Assembly: GCF_011009555.1 (NCBI RefSeq)
Contig: NZ_QXHD01000004.1
Location: 5,862,083 to 5,923,019 of the forward strand
Direction of reading: 5' to 3'
DNA from: Adonisia turfae CCMR0081
GTDB lineage: Bacteria > Cyanobacteriota > Cyanobacteriia > Phormidesmidales > Phormidesmidaceae
DNA length: 60,937 nucleotides
Part shown: piece after piece, positions 28,601-36,274 of the stretch
Numbering within the stretch: position 1 is the first letter of the stretch
Layout of the letters: every line of letters starts with the position of its first letter
Translations under genes and position numbers: made by a program
The notes under the pieces: model-generated
What the model saw: only the letters and a program-made list of their open reading frames with translations
What the model was told of the DNA's origin: nothing
The model's database searches: none

Positions 28601-28927
28601 ATCGGCATCGTAGTCACCACAGATGGCAATTTTTTGCCCTTGTTCAATGGCGGTTGCTAACAAATCAACGCTCCGCAGCAAATCTGGAAACTCATCCAGA
28701 GGCGATGGTAGCTGCTGCGTCTCTGGATCCAGGTATAGCCATGCCTGCTCCGGAGTTTGCACGCCTCGATTAATCAAGACTTGAGCCAGCAGAGGCGATA
28801 GTTGTGTCACCGTTGCCATCCGCTGCGCCTGCTGTACCTGAGGCGGAAAAATTTGCCACCGCTGTCGAGGGATTTTAACAGCAGCAGATTCTTGCGTAGC
28901 GATTGACGTGGTGACGGGTTCGGTCAA
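25691..28927 (-). CDS. recJ: single-strand DNA exonuclease RecJ with coiled-coil and HEPN-like extension
   Basis: A 1078-residue protein, far longer than E. coli RecJ (577). Residues about 60-600 form the RecJ core: the DHH domain has CGDYDADGMTS and the DHHD motif, plus RLGPRINAVGR; the DHHA1 domain ends KYGGHRAAGGFTF; an OB-fold region follows. Residues about 600-700 are a Pro/Ser-rich linker. About 770-860 is a coiled coil (LLAEKDELLKEKDSQIATL). The C-terminal ~200 residues contain RLRNIAAHGESF, an R-x4-H pattern as in HEPN domains. RecJ degrades single-stranded DNA 5' to 3' in recombination and mismatch repair. The extension's role is unknown. It lies beside the DnaA-box region. Confidence 0.9.
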   Translation of the reverse strand: MTEPVTTSIATQESAAVKIPRQRWQIFPPQVQQAQRMATVTQLSPLLAQVLINRGVQTPEQAWLYLDPETQQLPSPLDEFPDLLRSVDLLATAIEQGQKIAICGDYDADGMTSTALLLRALWHLGADAHYAIPSRMQEGYGINRRIVDDFHAEGVRLILTVDNGIAAYEPIAHAVDLGLTVIITDHHDLPEQLPPAQAILNPKLLSTSSPYYGVAGVGVAYILAVCLAQALHRSQDLTASSLELFTLGTIADLAPLVGVNRRWVRRGLQLLPKSRIPGIQALIEVAGLDQGKKALKPEAIGFRLGPRINAVGRIADPQIVIDMLTTEDVGIALQRAMQCEETNALRQRMCELIETQAVEWCEEQQAHGKLNLQQERVLVVVQPEWHHGVIGIVASRLVERYGVPVFIGTYEDKEKKEIRGSARGIPEFNVFEALQSCDDLLDKYGGHRAAGGFTFAAKKLRQVTSRLSHFACQHLQPEYLKPLVNVDVKANFADITLALYEQIDFLHPCGIQNNEPVFWTSLVNIIDQQIVGKDRKHLKLTLAHTHPETGQVTSIKAIAWRWAEYHPLPHQVDIAYKIRLNDWQGRQSVELELLGIKLAHPDLATDSIPPWSDESKRLSESPVADTPGVKHELATDSPSTTRANQLAVTPKRPPGSLELPPVKDQSPKVAESLSINESSPLPPPPKAIDSLPVAAATHAEFFYGKRRYVSTIEHANTQELQIRNWEGQLLIVQLPQRRGVLYVPGEPPEVVDLSDTYYFNLLRAGLNSLELKQKTSLLIYKDELLAEKDELLKEKDSQIATLNQQMQILEDKLTQLSEAKQTAFQELQTELQQQQAAIANKEAHIVQLQTERPQRTLPPPDPNVIKQEVRKALGDSVWFCIQADSQKDLCAAYRTYHMLQSEGADPDIADYSEAGMRLSFAVEREVMQPFFGDLYDFVRLEGLTEIGGIALGPHQRYTLGMMPSLLAEQWRTLKRDALTQQNKVPEKQLYRTFKNSQGLSQRDRELLAEFFEQWEHPMTACFGQKGKQAAASLDQISRLRNIAAHGESFLYEWHYILLRQLVVGGSNRRGLFRQIYGG

Positions 28928-29045
28928 GGAAGTGGATTGGGTACGAAAAAGAAAGTAGTCCTAGATTAAGACAAATACTAGAAATCGCAAGTTTCGGTAG
29001 GCTGGCGTCAGCCCTGTGATAGCCGCCGCCATCTATCCTTTCCTG

Positions 29046-29242
29046 GGCTACGGTGTATACACATCTAGAAAATAATGTCCCAAAAGATAGGCCTGGCCTT
29101 GAATTGGCCCTCATCCTAAATCCTTCTCCCTGGGGGAGAAGGACTTTGAGGCCAGGCCCCCCTTCTCCCTCAGGGAGTAAGGGGTTGGGGGATGAGGGCT
29201 CGAAATCTAGAGATAGCTCTCCGACTTATGTATACACGGTAG
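29046..29242. repeat. MITE-like element with terminal inverted repeats and inner REP-type repeat
   Basis: The ends are imperfect inverted repeats (GCTACGGTGTATACACAT at the left, ATGTATACACGGTAGC at the right), with further partial symmetry outside. Inside, 29107-29205 is a long imperfect palindrome containing CCTCATCC..CTTCTCCCT and its complement, a motif widespread between genes in cyanobacteria. No coding capacity. The rest of the 28928-29336 gap holds nothing else I can name. Confidence 0.55.
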
Positions 29243-29336
29243 CTCCTCCTGGGAAGGGCTCCCTTACTTCACAGAATTTGCCCCTGAATTATGCTCCTAA
29301 TATATAGTGCATTTGATCTAATGATAATCCTGATTA

Positions 29337-30779
29337 CTATTTAACTAATTTTGCCGGGGTAGGGCGTGCTTTTTGCGTTGTCCCATAGAGACGATAGGTA
29401 TTGGCCCGACGCGTTTCAACATCATCAACGGCAATGCGCTCCACATAGTTGACCTTCAATTCTTCCAGAAAAGCATCGATCAATTCTTGCAACTCTTGGA
29501 GAGTATTGCCCTGCTGAATTTCGTCTCGTAAATGCTGGCCAAAGCTCTCAACCAACTTGCCCATGAGGTCAGAACCTCTATCATCTGCCAACGCTTGCTT
29601 GAGGCTGCTGTATAGGTTTTTAGAGACCTCCGCTGAGATTTGCTGGGTGATCTGCTCAGAAACATTGGTAAACCCCGGCAAAAGCTTTAGGCCTTGATAG
29701 GCAGGAGCTTGGGAGATTGCCCCCGTCACCGTATGGCTTAAGACAGCATCAACTTCTGGCTTAATTTCCGGTAAAACCTTATGCACCACAATGTCTGTAA
29801 GCCGCTGGGCAATCGTTTGCACCTCGTCCACATCGTTGAGGTCAATGTAGTTTTCCTTACCGGCGGTGAGTTCAAAAAACCAACGGCTAATTTGCCCTGC
29901 TTTGACCATGTTTTGCGTCTGGTCAATCATGCGCAGGAAAACCACCTCAGTCAGTTCAACGGCAAACTGGCTAATTAAGATGCGATTGATGCGTCCTTGA
30001 ATGGGATCGAGATGGGATAGTTCGGCCTGGTTAGACCGCACCACCACAGGTACTACCCGTAGCCAGCGCCAGAACGGGAGAAACAAGGGTACATCATAAA
30101 TGCGCCACAGCATGGCATCCATCCAGGTGGTGTTTTCATGACGACGGCTTAAGAAGTACGTCCGCAGTAAAAATTCGAAGCCAAACAGGGCTGCAAAGGG
30201 GAGATCAATGATCCAAAAGCGGTCGATGGGTAAGCCATTAAAGCCAATGCCTCGCCAGTAGTTGGTTTCAATCCGGGGTCGAATTTGCGTGTCAAAAAAG
30301 TTTAGTTCCTCGGACCAGCCTCGCTCTAGATAGGACTGGCTCCAAAAGGTGCGCAATGCTTCTTTAGAGGAATTTTCCTGCCCGGTGCGATCGCGCATTT
30401 CCTTTTTAATCCGTTCCAATGTTCCAGACTTATTCGCCACGGCAAACGGATTTTCATCAATCAGATCCACACTGCTCCGGCGTAGATTCGCTAACTGACG
30501 ATTGGCGGTTGGTGAATCTAGCCCTTCATTTTCTAGGGTTTCTTGTAGGGTATCGACTTCCCTGAGATAGGCTGCGGTGACTCGATGTTCTTCAATCCCT
30601 TTGAAGGTTTCGCCATACCAGTTGGTGGGGCCAGGCAAAGTTTTGAAATAGACGTCGCGGAAGCGGATGTAGCTGAGGTCAAAGAAAACGAGGAGGAGGT
30701 TGGCAGTTGCGATCGCAACCATCCCTCGCTCAAACCACAGCTGAAACGTACGACGACGGGAGGATCTCGAAAAAGTCAT
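29337..30779 (-). CDS. cyanobacterial membrane protein of unknown function
   Basis: A 480-residue protein. A basic start (MTFSRSSRRRTFQLWFERG) is followed by a first membrane helix (VAIATANLLLVFFDL), a ~150-residue polar helical region, a second hydrophobic hairpin (IIDLPFAALFGFEFLLRTYF) and a long C-terminal helical region with VSEQITQQISAEVSKNLY. I recognise no named domain. The open frame reaches 30932, but only the ATG at 30779 avoids an odd Cys-rich lead and puts the basic segment first. It is divergent from the alpha/beta hydrolase gene. Confidence 0.7.
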   Translation of the reverse strand: MTFSRSSRRRTFQLWFERGMVAIATANLLLVFFDLSYIRFRDVYFKTLPGPTNWYGETFKGIEEHRVTAAYLREVDTLQETLENEGLDSPTANRQLANLRRSSVDLIDENPFAVANKSGTLERIKKEMRDRTGQENSSKEALRTFWSQSYLERGWSEELNFFDTQIRPRIETNYWRGIGFNGLPIDRFWIIDLPFAALFGFEFLLRTYFLSRRHENTTWMDAMLWRIYDVPLFLPFWRWLRVVPVVVRSNQAELSHLDPIQGRINRILISQFAVELTEVVFLRMIDQTQNMVKAGQISRWFFELTAGKENYIDLNDVDEVQTIAQRLTDIVVHKVLPEIKPEVDAVLSHTVTGAISQAPAYQGLKLLPGFTNVSEQITQQISAEVSKNLYSSLKQALADDRGSDLMGKLVESFGQHLRDEIQQGNTLQELQELIDAFLEELKVNYVERIAVDDVETRRANTYRLYGTTQKARPTPAKLVK

Positions 30780-31028
30780 AGGCAGGGGGCAGCACAGCAC
30801 ACATACACCACATCCAAATTGAGATCTACAGGCATTCTGTAGAAAACCCTCAGTTCTGGACATGAACAAGGTCATACCCAGCCTAGCGGCCTGCCGCAGC
30901 AAGGATGTGTAACCCACGATAGACTTAAACAAGTAACGAAATATTACTTAACAAACACCTTTCCTGTAGAGGCAGTGCCTTGTGCCTGCCCTACCCCAGG
31001 GAAAACATTTCACCTTCTATATCTACCT

Positions 31029-31925
31029 ATGACCATCGCAGCTGCACCCGCTATCGGCAATACCTGGACCTGGCGCGACTTTACCGTCTACTACGTCCGC
31101 GCAGGGGAACCGCGCACCGATCGACCACCGCTGCTGCTGGTACACGGGTTTGGTGCATCTACCGACCACTGGACCAAAAACATTGCCGAGCTACAGCAGG
31201 ACTTTGAGGTGTGGGCCATCGACCTGATTGGCTTTGGACACTCGTCTAAACCATCAAGCGGCTATAGTTCAGACCTATGGCGCGATCAGCTCAGCGACTT
31301 TATCGAGCAAATTATCGGTCGCCCAGCAGTGATTGCAGGTAACTCCATCGGTGGTTATAGCTGCTTATTTACGGCAGCGACTCGGCCCCAGTGGGTAAAA
31401 GGTGCCGTATTACTCAATGGCGTGGGTTCGTTTAAGGAGCAGATGCCAACACAGGAACCCAGCCCATTTAAGCAGGCGATTGGTGAGCTAATCAAAAATA
31501 TTATTCTCAGTCCGATTCCCAGCTGGTTTGTTTTTCAATTTGTTCGCAACAAGTCCTACATTCGCAAGACGCTCAAGCAGGTGTATGTGAACCAGGATGC
31601 GGTGACTGAAGAACTGATTGAGAATATTTATCGTCCGGCAACAGAACGGGATGCACCGGCAGCGTTTGCAGCGTTATTTAAAGCTCCGAGGGGTGAGCGA
31701 GTGGATGTATTGTTGTCGAAATTAGAGCGGCCTTTGTTGTTGTTGTGGGGCACAAAGGATCCTTGGATGAACTGTGAGCAGCGCAGTGAGTTATTTAGAA
31801 AATATTACAGCGACATTGAGGAACATTTTTTAGAAGCAGGCCATTGCCCCCATGATGATCGCCCTGAGTTAGTAAATCCCTTAATCAGGGATTGGATGTT
31901 CAATATCGTTATGCAAAAGCGATAA
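31029..31925 (+). CDS. alpha/beta-fold hydrolase
   Basis: A 298-residue serine hydrolase. The oxyanion segment is LLLVHGFGASTDHW, the nucleophile elbow GNSIGGYS (Ser near 102), the acid Asp in GTKDPWM near 245, and the catalytic His in AGHCPHDDRPE near 274. It resembles the haloalkane dehalogenase/epoxide hydrolase-like branch common in cyanobacteria. The substrate is unknown. The frame opens at 30975, but MTIAAAPAIG at 31029 is the better start. It is divergent from the preceding membrane protein; the 250-base gap must hold both promoters. Confidence 0.85.
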   Translation: MTIAAAPAIGNTWTWRDFTVYYVRAGEPRTDRPPLLLVHGFGASTDHWTKNIAELQQDFEVWAIDLIGFGHSSKPSSGYSSDLWRDQLSDFIEQIIGRPAVIAGNSIGGYSCLFTAATRPQWVKGAVLLNGVGSFKEQMPTQEPSPFKQAIGELIKNIILSPIPSWFVFQFVRNKSYIRKTLKQVYVNQDAVTEELIENIYRPATERDAPAAFAALFKAPRGERVDVLLSKLERPLLLLWGTKDPWMNCEQRSELFRKYYSDIEEHFLEAGHCPHDDRPELVNPLIRDWMFNIVMQKR

Positions 31926-31947
31926 TCCGTAGGATAGGTAACTACGG

Positions 31948-32076
31948 TTACACGCAAGCGGGGTCCGCACTACTCAAATTAGCCTCCTGGAGATTGGCGT
32001 TATCCAGGGTTACGCCCCCTAAATTGGCGTCTACCAGACTGACGTTCCAAGGAAACTTGATGATTGTATAAACAGA
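31948..32076 (-). pseudogene. remnant of a pentapeptide-repeat gene
   Basis: On the minus strand a short open stretch encodes VDANLGGVTLDNANLQEANL, the A(N/D)LxX pattern of pentapeptide-repeat proteins, then ends at a stop at 31948. Upstream is a stop and no start codon. It is probably the decayed C-terminus of a lost gene. Confidence 0.5.
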
Positions 32077-32346
32077 TCAACCAAAACATCCATGAGCCTG
32101 AGTGTCCATGGGGGTTTCTTATATGGAATCGACGCTGGGCAGGGGCAAGACTCCGCTGTAGCGGCTCCGCCAACGCAACCCCACAACCACCCCTTGTGAC
32201 CCCCATCACCAACATTCCTCAGCCAATCTCAGAAACCCTTTAAGCCACACTCAGTTACCCGTCACATAGCGTTCAGGTAGCCCCGGCATTCTTGTAATCA
32301 ATGAAGCGAATCAAACACTTCACTGATACACAAAGGAGCTTTAACC

Positions 32347-32859
32347 ATGAAACGTACACTTCTTTCCGCCTTAACTGTTCTCGTTGCATCCGCTGCCATT
32401 GCACCCGTCGCATCCGCCGCTGAGCCCGCTAGCTTCAATATTCAGTCTGCTCGCCTCGAAGCACTCGACGCTCGCACTAAGAATTCCGTCCATAAACTAC
32501 GTCTTGAGCACCTCAACAATCAAACCAAGGCCATCGAAGATATCCAAGCCACTCGACTAGACGCCCTAGACGCCCGCACTAAAGCTATCGATAACATTCA
32601 GGAAGCCCGCTTAGACGCCCTAGACGCTCGTAGCAAAGCCGTTGAAAACATCCAAGAGACTCGCCTGGATGCTCTGGATGCTCGCACCAAGAACAGCGTT
32701 CACAAGCTACGTCTGGAGCACCTCAATAACCAGACTAAAGCCATTGAGGATATTCAAGCCGCTCGGCTAGACGCCTTGGATGCTCGTACTAAAGCTATCG
32801 ACAACATCCAGGAAGCACGCCTAGATGCGCTAGATGCTCGTACGAAGTCAATCCGCTAA
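32347..32859 (+). CDS. secreted helical 18-residue-repeat protein, copy 1
   Basis: A 170-residue protein with a clear Sec signal peptide (MKRTLLSALTVLVAS, cleaved after VASA near residue 24). The mature part consists of 18-residue units such as ARLDALDARTKAIDNIQE, with one variant unit (KNSVHKLRLEHLNNQTK) inserted, so that a ~70-residue block appears nearly twice. It contains no cysteine, Trp or Tyr. Eighteen residues equal five alpha-helix turns, so each repeat presents the same face along a long amphipathic helix. Strong AGGAG site before the ATG. I do not recognise the family; a periplasmic or surface helical rod is the simplest reading. Its near-identical paralogue is at 54594. Confidence 0.8.
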   Translation: MKRTLLSALTVLVASAAIAPVASAAEPASFNIQSARLEALDARTKNSVHKLRLEHLNNQTKAIEDIQATRLDALDARTKAIDNIQEARLDALDARSKAVENIQETRLDALDARTKNSVHKLRLEHLNNQTKAIEDIQAARLDALDARTKAIDNIQEARLDALDARTKSIR

Positions 32860-32878
32860 CAGATTGCTGAGCTGTTGC

Positions 32879-32898
32879 GGTACCCAAGCTTGGGTACC
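32879..32898. other. perfect palindrome after helical-repeat gene, copy 1
   Basis: GGTACCCAAGCTTGGGTACC is a 20-base perfect palindrome 19 bases past the stop. In copy 2 it is GGCACCCAAGCTTGGGTGCC: both arms changed together, which supports a folded RNA structure. Confidence 0.7.
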
Positions 32899-32936
32899 CG
32901 GGGCCGAAAGGTTTCGGTACTCTGGCTGACAGTTTT

Positions 32937-32994
32937 GGGTGCCCGGTGCAGACTCCGTTAATCTGTGAAAGCTTCATTCTCAGGGCACCCTTTT
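32937..32994 (+). terminator. terminator of helical-repeat gene, copy 1
   Basis: An 8-bp stem, GGGTGCCC and GGGCACCC, with a 38-base loop is followed by TTTT. The same arms are kept in copy 2. Confidence 0.65.
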
Positions 32995-33020
32995 CTACTC
33001 AGACTCCACACACACGCCAA

Positions 33021-33042
33021 GCCTCTGCCGATTGGCAGAGGC
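33021..33042. other. third hairpin, copy 1
   Basis: GCCTCTGCC and GGCAGAGGC with loop GATT. In copy 2 the matching hairpin is CCTCTACC/GGTAGAGG followed by five Ts; a G-C pair has replaced an A-T pair on both arms, and here the T-tract is lost. Confidence 0.6.
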
Positions 33043-33151
33043 TTGCACTGGTATACGATTAGAACCTAAGGAAAATGCATTGACTAACTTAAAAGTCTTA
33101 CAAGGACGACTCTCCCGCCCAGCCATAACGCTCAGACAGAAGAGAGCGATT

Positions 33152-33754
33152 CTATTCCAAAGCAGAAAGATCCAACGATGGCGGCAACAGTACCGTATCA
33201 ATCACATGAATGATACCGTTACTCGCTTCCACGTCAGGAGTGACAACAGTGGCCCCACCTACGGTAACGCCGCTTTCGTCAGCAACAATTTCCAGTTCCT
33301 CATCGGCAACGGTTGCAACTGCTCCAGTAGTGACCTCACCAGAAGGTACCTCTCCGGAAAGAACGTGATAGGTCAAAATTTGAGCGAGGGTTGCCTGGTT
33401 TTCAGGCAGCAGCAATGTATCTAAAGTGCCCTCAGGAAGCGCCGCAAATGCTTCATCGGTAGGGGCAAATACGGTAAATGGCCCTTCACCGCTAAGAGTC
33501 TCGACTAGGTCTGCAGCTTGCACAGCTGCGACCAGTGTGTCAAAAGAACCGTTTGCAATCGCAACATCAACAATCGTATCGCCAGAAGACTCAGCAGCCA
33601 CCTCTGGATCAGCCGCAATCTGTTCTTCAGCATCAGGTGTGACTTCTGCCGTTGGCTCCGATGGGCTTTGGCAGCTAGCTATGGCAGGAACCACCATCAG
33701 GGCAGCAAGCAGACTCATCAGTCTGATGAAAAAGGGAGGAGAAAAAAGTTTCAT
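33152..33754 (-). CDS. fasciclin-domain lipoprotein
   Basis: A 200-residue exported protein. The signal peptide ends in IASC, a lipobox, so the mature protein is probably lipid-anchored at Cys27. A short acidic Pro/Glu/Ala linker precedes a single FAS1 (fasciclin) domain, with the H1 motif GPFTVFAPTDEAFAALP and the H2 motif NGIIHVIDTVLLPP, plus YHVL between them. FAS1 proteins mediate adhesion and surface contacts. The ATG at 33754 follows a polypurine site; the longer frame to 33805 lacks a proper signal. Confidence 0.88.
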   Translation of the reverse strand: MKLFSPPFFIRLMSLLAALMVVPAIASCQSPSEPTAEVTPDAEEQIAADPEVAAESSGDTIVDVAIANGSFDTLVAAVQAADLVETLSGEGPFTVFAPTDEAFAALPEGTLDTLLLPENQATLAQILTYHVLSGEVPSGEVTTGAVATVADEELEIVADESGVTVGGATVVTPDVEASNGIIHVIDTVLLPPSLDLSALE

Positions 33755-34408
33755 AGTGTGTCTTTTGTAAAGAGATAACAGAGTTTTAGGTAGTGCTGAA
33801 CCCATTTCAGCCCAAAAGGCTAGTTCTAAACTTTAGCTACTTTGCTTGGTAGAGCCTTCCTCCTATCCTAAGGTAATAAATTTTAACAAAAATATCAGAT
33901 ATCTTGAGCGTCCCATCTGGTCCCACGCTTTCCACCGCTGCCGCTGATGAACTGCAAATGCTCTAAATCGGAGTGTAGCCTTAGACAGAATCGGATGAAG
34001 TCGCCCTATCAGGGAAGAATTACAGACAGCGCTCTAGAGCATGCTGGGCAGCAAGAAGTCGTCAATACGGCTGCGATTGAAATTGCCATACTGCAGCGGC
34101 TGGATAACGGAGGCTGCAAGCTTGACTTGACGCGTTGCTTTGACGGGTAACCTTGAGCGGCGATGGTGGTGGTGGTAATTCCATTGGCAACGCGCAGGTC
34201 TACAGACGATGCACATACAACTTTGTAACGAGCGTTCAACCTGGCTCAACGCCTCATGCTACAACCACAATGCGCATTAGGGCGCAGCCGCCCAGCAAAA
34301 AGCCCCAGCGCTGGCCAGGGCTAAGTTAGTACTAATTTACTGATTTTAGCAGCAGACTACATTGTATTCCAACAGTATTTATGCGTTGCGATCGCAACCA
34401 TTACTTAC
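33755..34408. other. gene-poor stretch
   Basis: About 650 bases upstream of the fasciclin gene. Short open frames on both strands (for example 34009-34239 minus) show low-quality, unrecognised sequence. It is probably decayed DNA. Confidence 0.4.
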
Positions 34409-34570
34409 CTACCAAGGCAACCATTTTTGCGTCGGCTTAGACTGCTCACTATCGCAGTTTCCAGGCTGCAAAACAACACCCCCTTTCCAGGTTTTGAGGG
34501 CTTCCCATACTTGGCGGGTACGTCGTTTTAGCTCTGGCAGTTTCATCATCATTGGGGATGCTCGACCCAT
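34409..34570 (-). CDS. small basic protein, unknown
   Basis: A 53-residue open frame (MGRASPMMMKLPELKRRTRQ at the start, ending QKWLPW) with TAGGAG upstream of the ATG at 34570. The core KLPELKRRTRQVWEALKTWK is a basic helix. It is not recognised. It may be a real small protein or the start of a lost gene. Confidence 0.4.
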   Translation of the reverse strand: MGRASPMMMKLPELKRRTRQVWEALKTWKGGVVLQPGNCDSEQSKPTQKWLPW

Positions 34571-34749
34571 AGGTTAACTCACTCCTAGCCGCCTGAGTTA
34601 CTGAATTTAAGACCTGTTGCGGTTTTACTCGCAAACTGAATCACAATTATTGACCTCCGCTCATCCGACGCTGCTTCAGCTGACCATAGGTGTCCATCTC
34701 TGCCTGCAGCTCCAAGCTGCCCAAACGTCGAGCCGACAGTCCAGTGGAC

Positions 34750-35004
34750 ATGAGACAGGTTCAATCATCAGAACTGGCGCTGACGGCTCAAAACACTGCC
34801 TTCGACTTCGAGAAATTACTCAGTAAACTACGGGGCTTAAAAGAACTAGCGGACCAAAACTGGTGGCTCAGCAGTAGTCAGCTGGCCAATGTTTTAGACC
34901 TAGAGGCACTCCCCTCAGAGGACACATTTGAATTCCACGAATTCCGATTTAGCAAAGCAGGCAACCATGGAACTGAAACCGCCTGGAAAGTCGAAAAGCT
35001 ATGA
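34750..35004 (+). CDS. small protein of unknown function
   Basis: An 84-residue protein starting MRQVQSSELALTAQNTAFDF. The second half, WWLSSSQLANVLDLEALPSE then FSKAGNHGTETAWKVEK, has the look of a conserved cyanobacterial helix-turn-helix-like module of unknown role, which I recall only loosely. The frame is open from 34690; the ATG at 34750 is preferred. It is alone on the plus strand beside the minus-strand peptide cluster. Confidence 0.5.
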   Translation: MRQVQSSELALTAQNTAFDFEKLLSKLRGLKELADQNWWLSSSQLANVLDLEALPSEDTFEFHEFRFSKAGNHGTETAWKVEKL

Positions 35005-35258
35005 CTAGTACTCCTGGCTTTAGATCAAAGGCTTGATTGCGTATGCCTCCAGTCTCCGTTACGCCCACATAGTTAACGCTGCCTGTATCGATACAGACGT
35101 TTTTGAGTATCCACCCAACAAGCAAAAGCCTCACCCACGGTTCTACAGATCCGTCGGAGAGGCAATACTCTAGATTTTTATAACCATGGCCACCAATGCT
35201 AGGGAAACCATCGTGCAATTTAACAGGTCATTTCAATTCCAGAGCGAGAAACGCCAAC

Positions 35259-35684
35259 TTAATGCCAAATACATCCCCTTAAATCCGAGAATGTAGCCTC
35301 ATCAAAACATTGTTTAACTTCCCTGTGAGATTGCCACTGAGCTTGAATTCCAGTAGCCATTAAAGAAGATGAACTACTAGTCGACTGCTCTTTCAGGTTA
35401 TCAATAAAAGATCCCTTCAATTCAACACTTGGCATTTCCTTTTGGATCTCACTAACCGCATCTTTAGACGCTTCCACATGATCTTTAATATTCAGATCTG
35501 AGCTGGACCCTTGAGTTGGGTTTTCAAGTAGCCCCTGAGGAATAGCACTCGCTTGCTCAATGGCTTGTTTCACATTTTCTGGCGTTTCGGTAGAGAGCGT
35601 ATCTTGTTGCATAGGGACTGCCAGTTTCTCTGAGCCATTATCCCCTTGATTGTTTTTACTAGGCGTATTGTTAGGCGTGGCCAT
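35259..35684 (-). CDS. hypothetical protein at the end of the peptide cluster, possible protease substrate
   Basis: A 141-residue hydrophilic protein without a signal peptide. It starts MATPNNTPSKNNQGDN, is rich in Ser, Gln and Glu, and ends in a Cys-containing tail (KQCFDEATFSDLRGCIWH). It contains HVEAS near residue 71, which resembles the GVEAS-type sequence cut by PatA-like proteases of cyanobactin pathways. It lies downstream of the precursor peptide and the leader-bearing protein on the same strand. Function is unknown; a substrate or an immunity or partner protein are both possible. Confidence 0.55.
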   Translation of the reverse strand: MATPNNTPSKNNQGDNGSEKLAVPMQQDTLSTETPENVKQAIEQASAIPQGLLENPTQGSSSDLNIKDHVEASKDAVSEIQKEMPSVELKGSFIDNLKEQSTSSSSSLMATGIQAQWQSHREVKQCFDEATFSDLRGCIWH

Positions 35685-35757
35685 GGTACTAATTTCTCTT
35701 ATCTAGATAAAACGCGATGAAATAGCTAGGATGCAATAGGCAGGTTAAAATCTCTAT

Positions 35758-36075
35758 TTAAAAGAGACCTCCGGCGGCCAGGCATGAAGCCATTGCAGTA
35801 GGACTAGAGCCCATCTGGCGGTTAGAGAAAAGATGACACCCCTGATTGCCGATGGCACCACCGTAACAGCCCGGATCGTTATAATTAGCCCCATGGAGCA
35901 GCTGAATTTGCACCTTTACGTATCCAGCAAATTCACCTGTAGTCTTTGATGTTGGTGGTTCACCTGGGTATTCAGGCTTGAGATTGACACATGTATATGC
36001 CTTAATGACCCTACCCGGCTTAGTAAAAGAAAGCCTTTGCACAGGCTGTACTTGAGGAGGAGAAGGAATTTGCAT
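35758..36075 (-). CDS. leader-bearing small protein, possible second substrate
   Basis: A 105-residue protein starting MQIPSPPQVQPVQRLSF. The QPVQR motif resembles the conserved N-terminal leader motif of cyanobactin precursors (xPxQxxPVxR). The body has KVQIQLLHGANYNDPGC and ends CYGGAIGNQGCHLFSNRQ, then a small-residue tail with a third Cys (ASCLAAGGLF). The frame opens at 36171, but the ATG at 36075 places the motif first. It is 199 bases downstream of the 53-residue precursor gene on the same strand. Role inferred from context only. Confidence 0.55.
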   Translation of the reverse strand: MQIPSPPQVQPVQRLSFTKPGRVIKAYTCVNLKPEYPGEPPTSKTTGEFAGYVKVQIQLLHGANYNDPGCYGGAIGNQGCHLFSNRQMGSSPTAMASCLAAGGLF

Positions 36076-36274
36076 TGCGGTTCTTTGGTATCTAACGATG
36101 ATGTTTAACAGTTTTTGTGGGGTTGCCAGCAGATAACTACTGGCAACCGAGTTACCTAATAACAGAGCCAAAACTCGATCTTAAGATTAGCTATTTCCAG
36201 AAACCTTGCAGGCCATGGTTTGCTAAAAAGAGCTGCCAAAAAAGTAAGTATTGACACTATAGTCAGATAAAGAA

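Larger units (their letters stand above)
32078..33042. repeat. duplicated segment, copy 1
   Basis: This segment, holding a helical-repeat gene with its flanks, is closely similar to 54119-55250. Conserved parts include CCGGCATTCTTGTAATCAAT upstream, the AGGAGCTTTAACCATG start region, the coding region, and three downstream hairpins. Similarity begins at a terminator-like hairpin (32088-32116) and ends in the CCTCTGCC/GGCAGAGG hairpin. Confidence 0.8.

Noticed and set aside
32347..32859. Repeats in the helical-repeat genes as a possible CRISPR array
   Set aside because: The repeats are in frame, coding and without unique spacers of constant length.
34009..34249. Overlapping minus-strand frames of 71-76 residues
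   Set aside because: Low-complexity His/Ser/Thr runs and no family pattern; an idea that they were a transposase relic was not supported.
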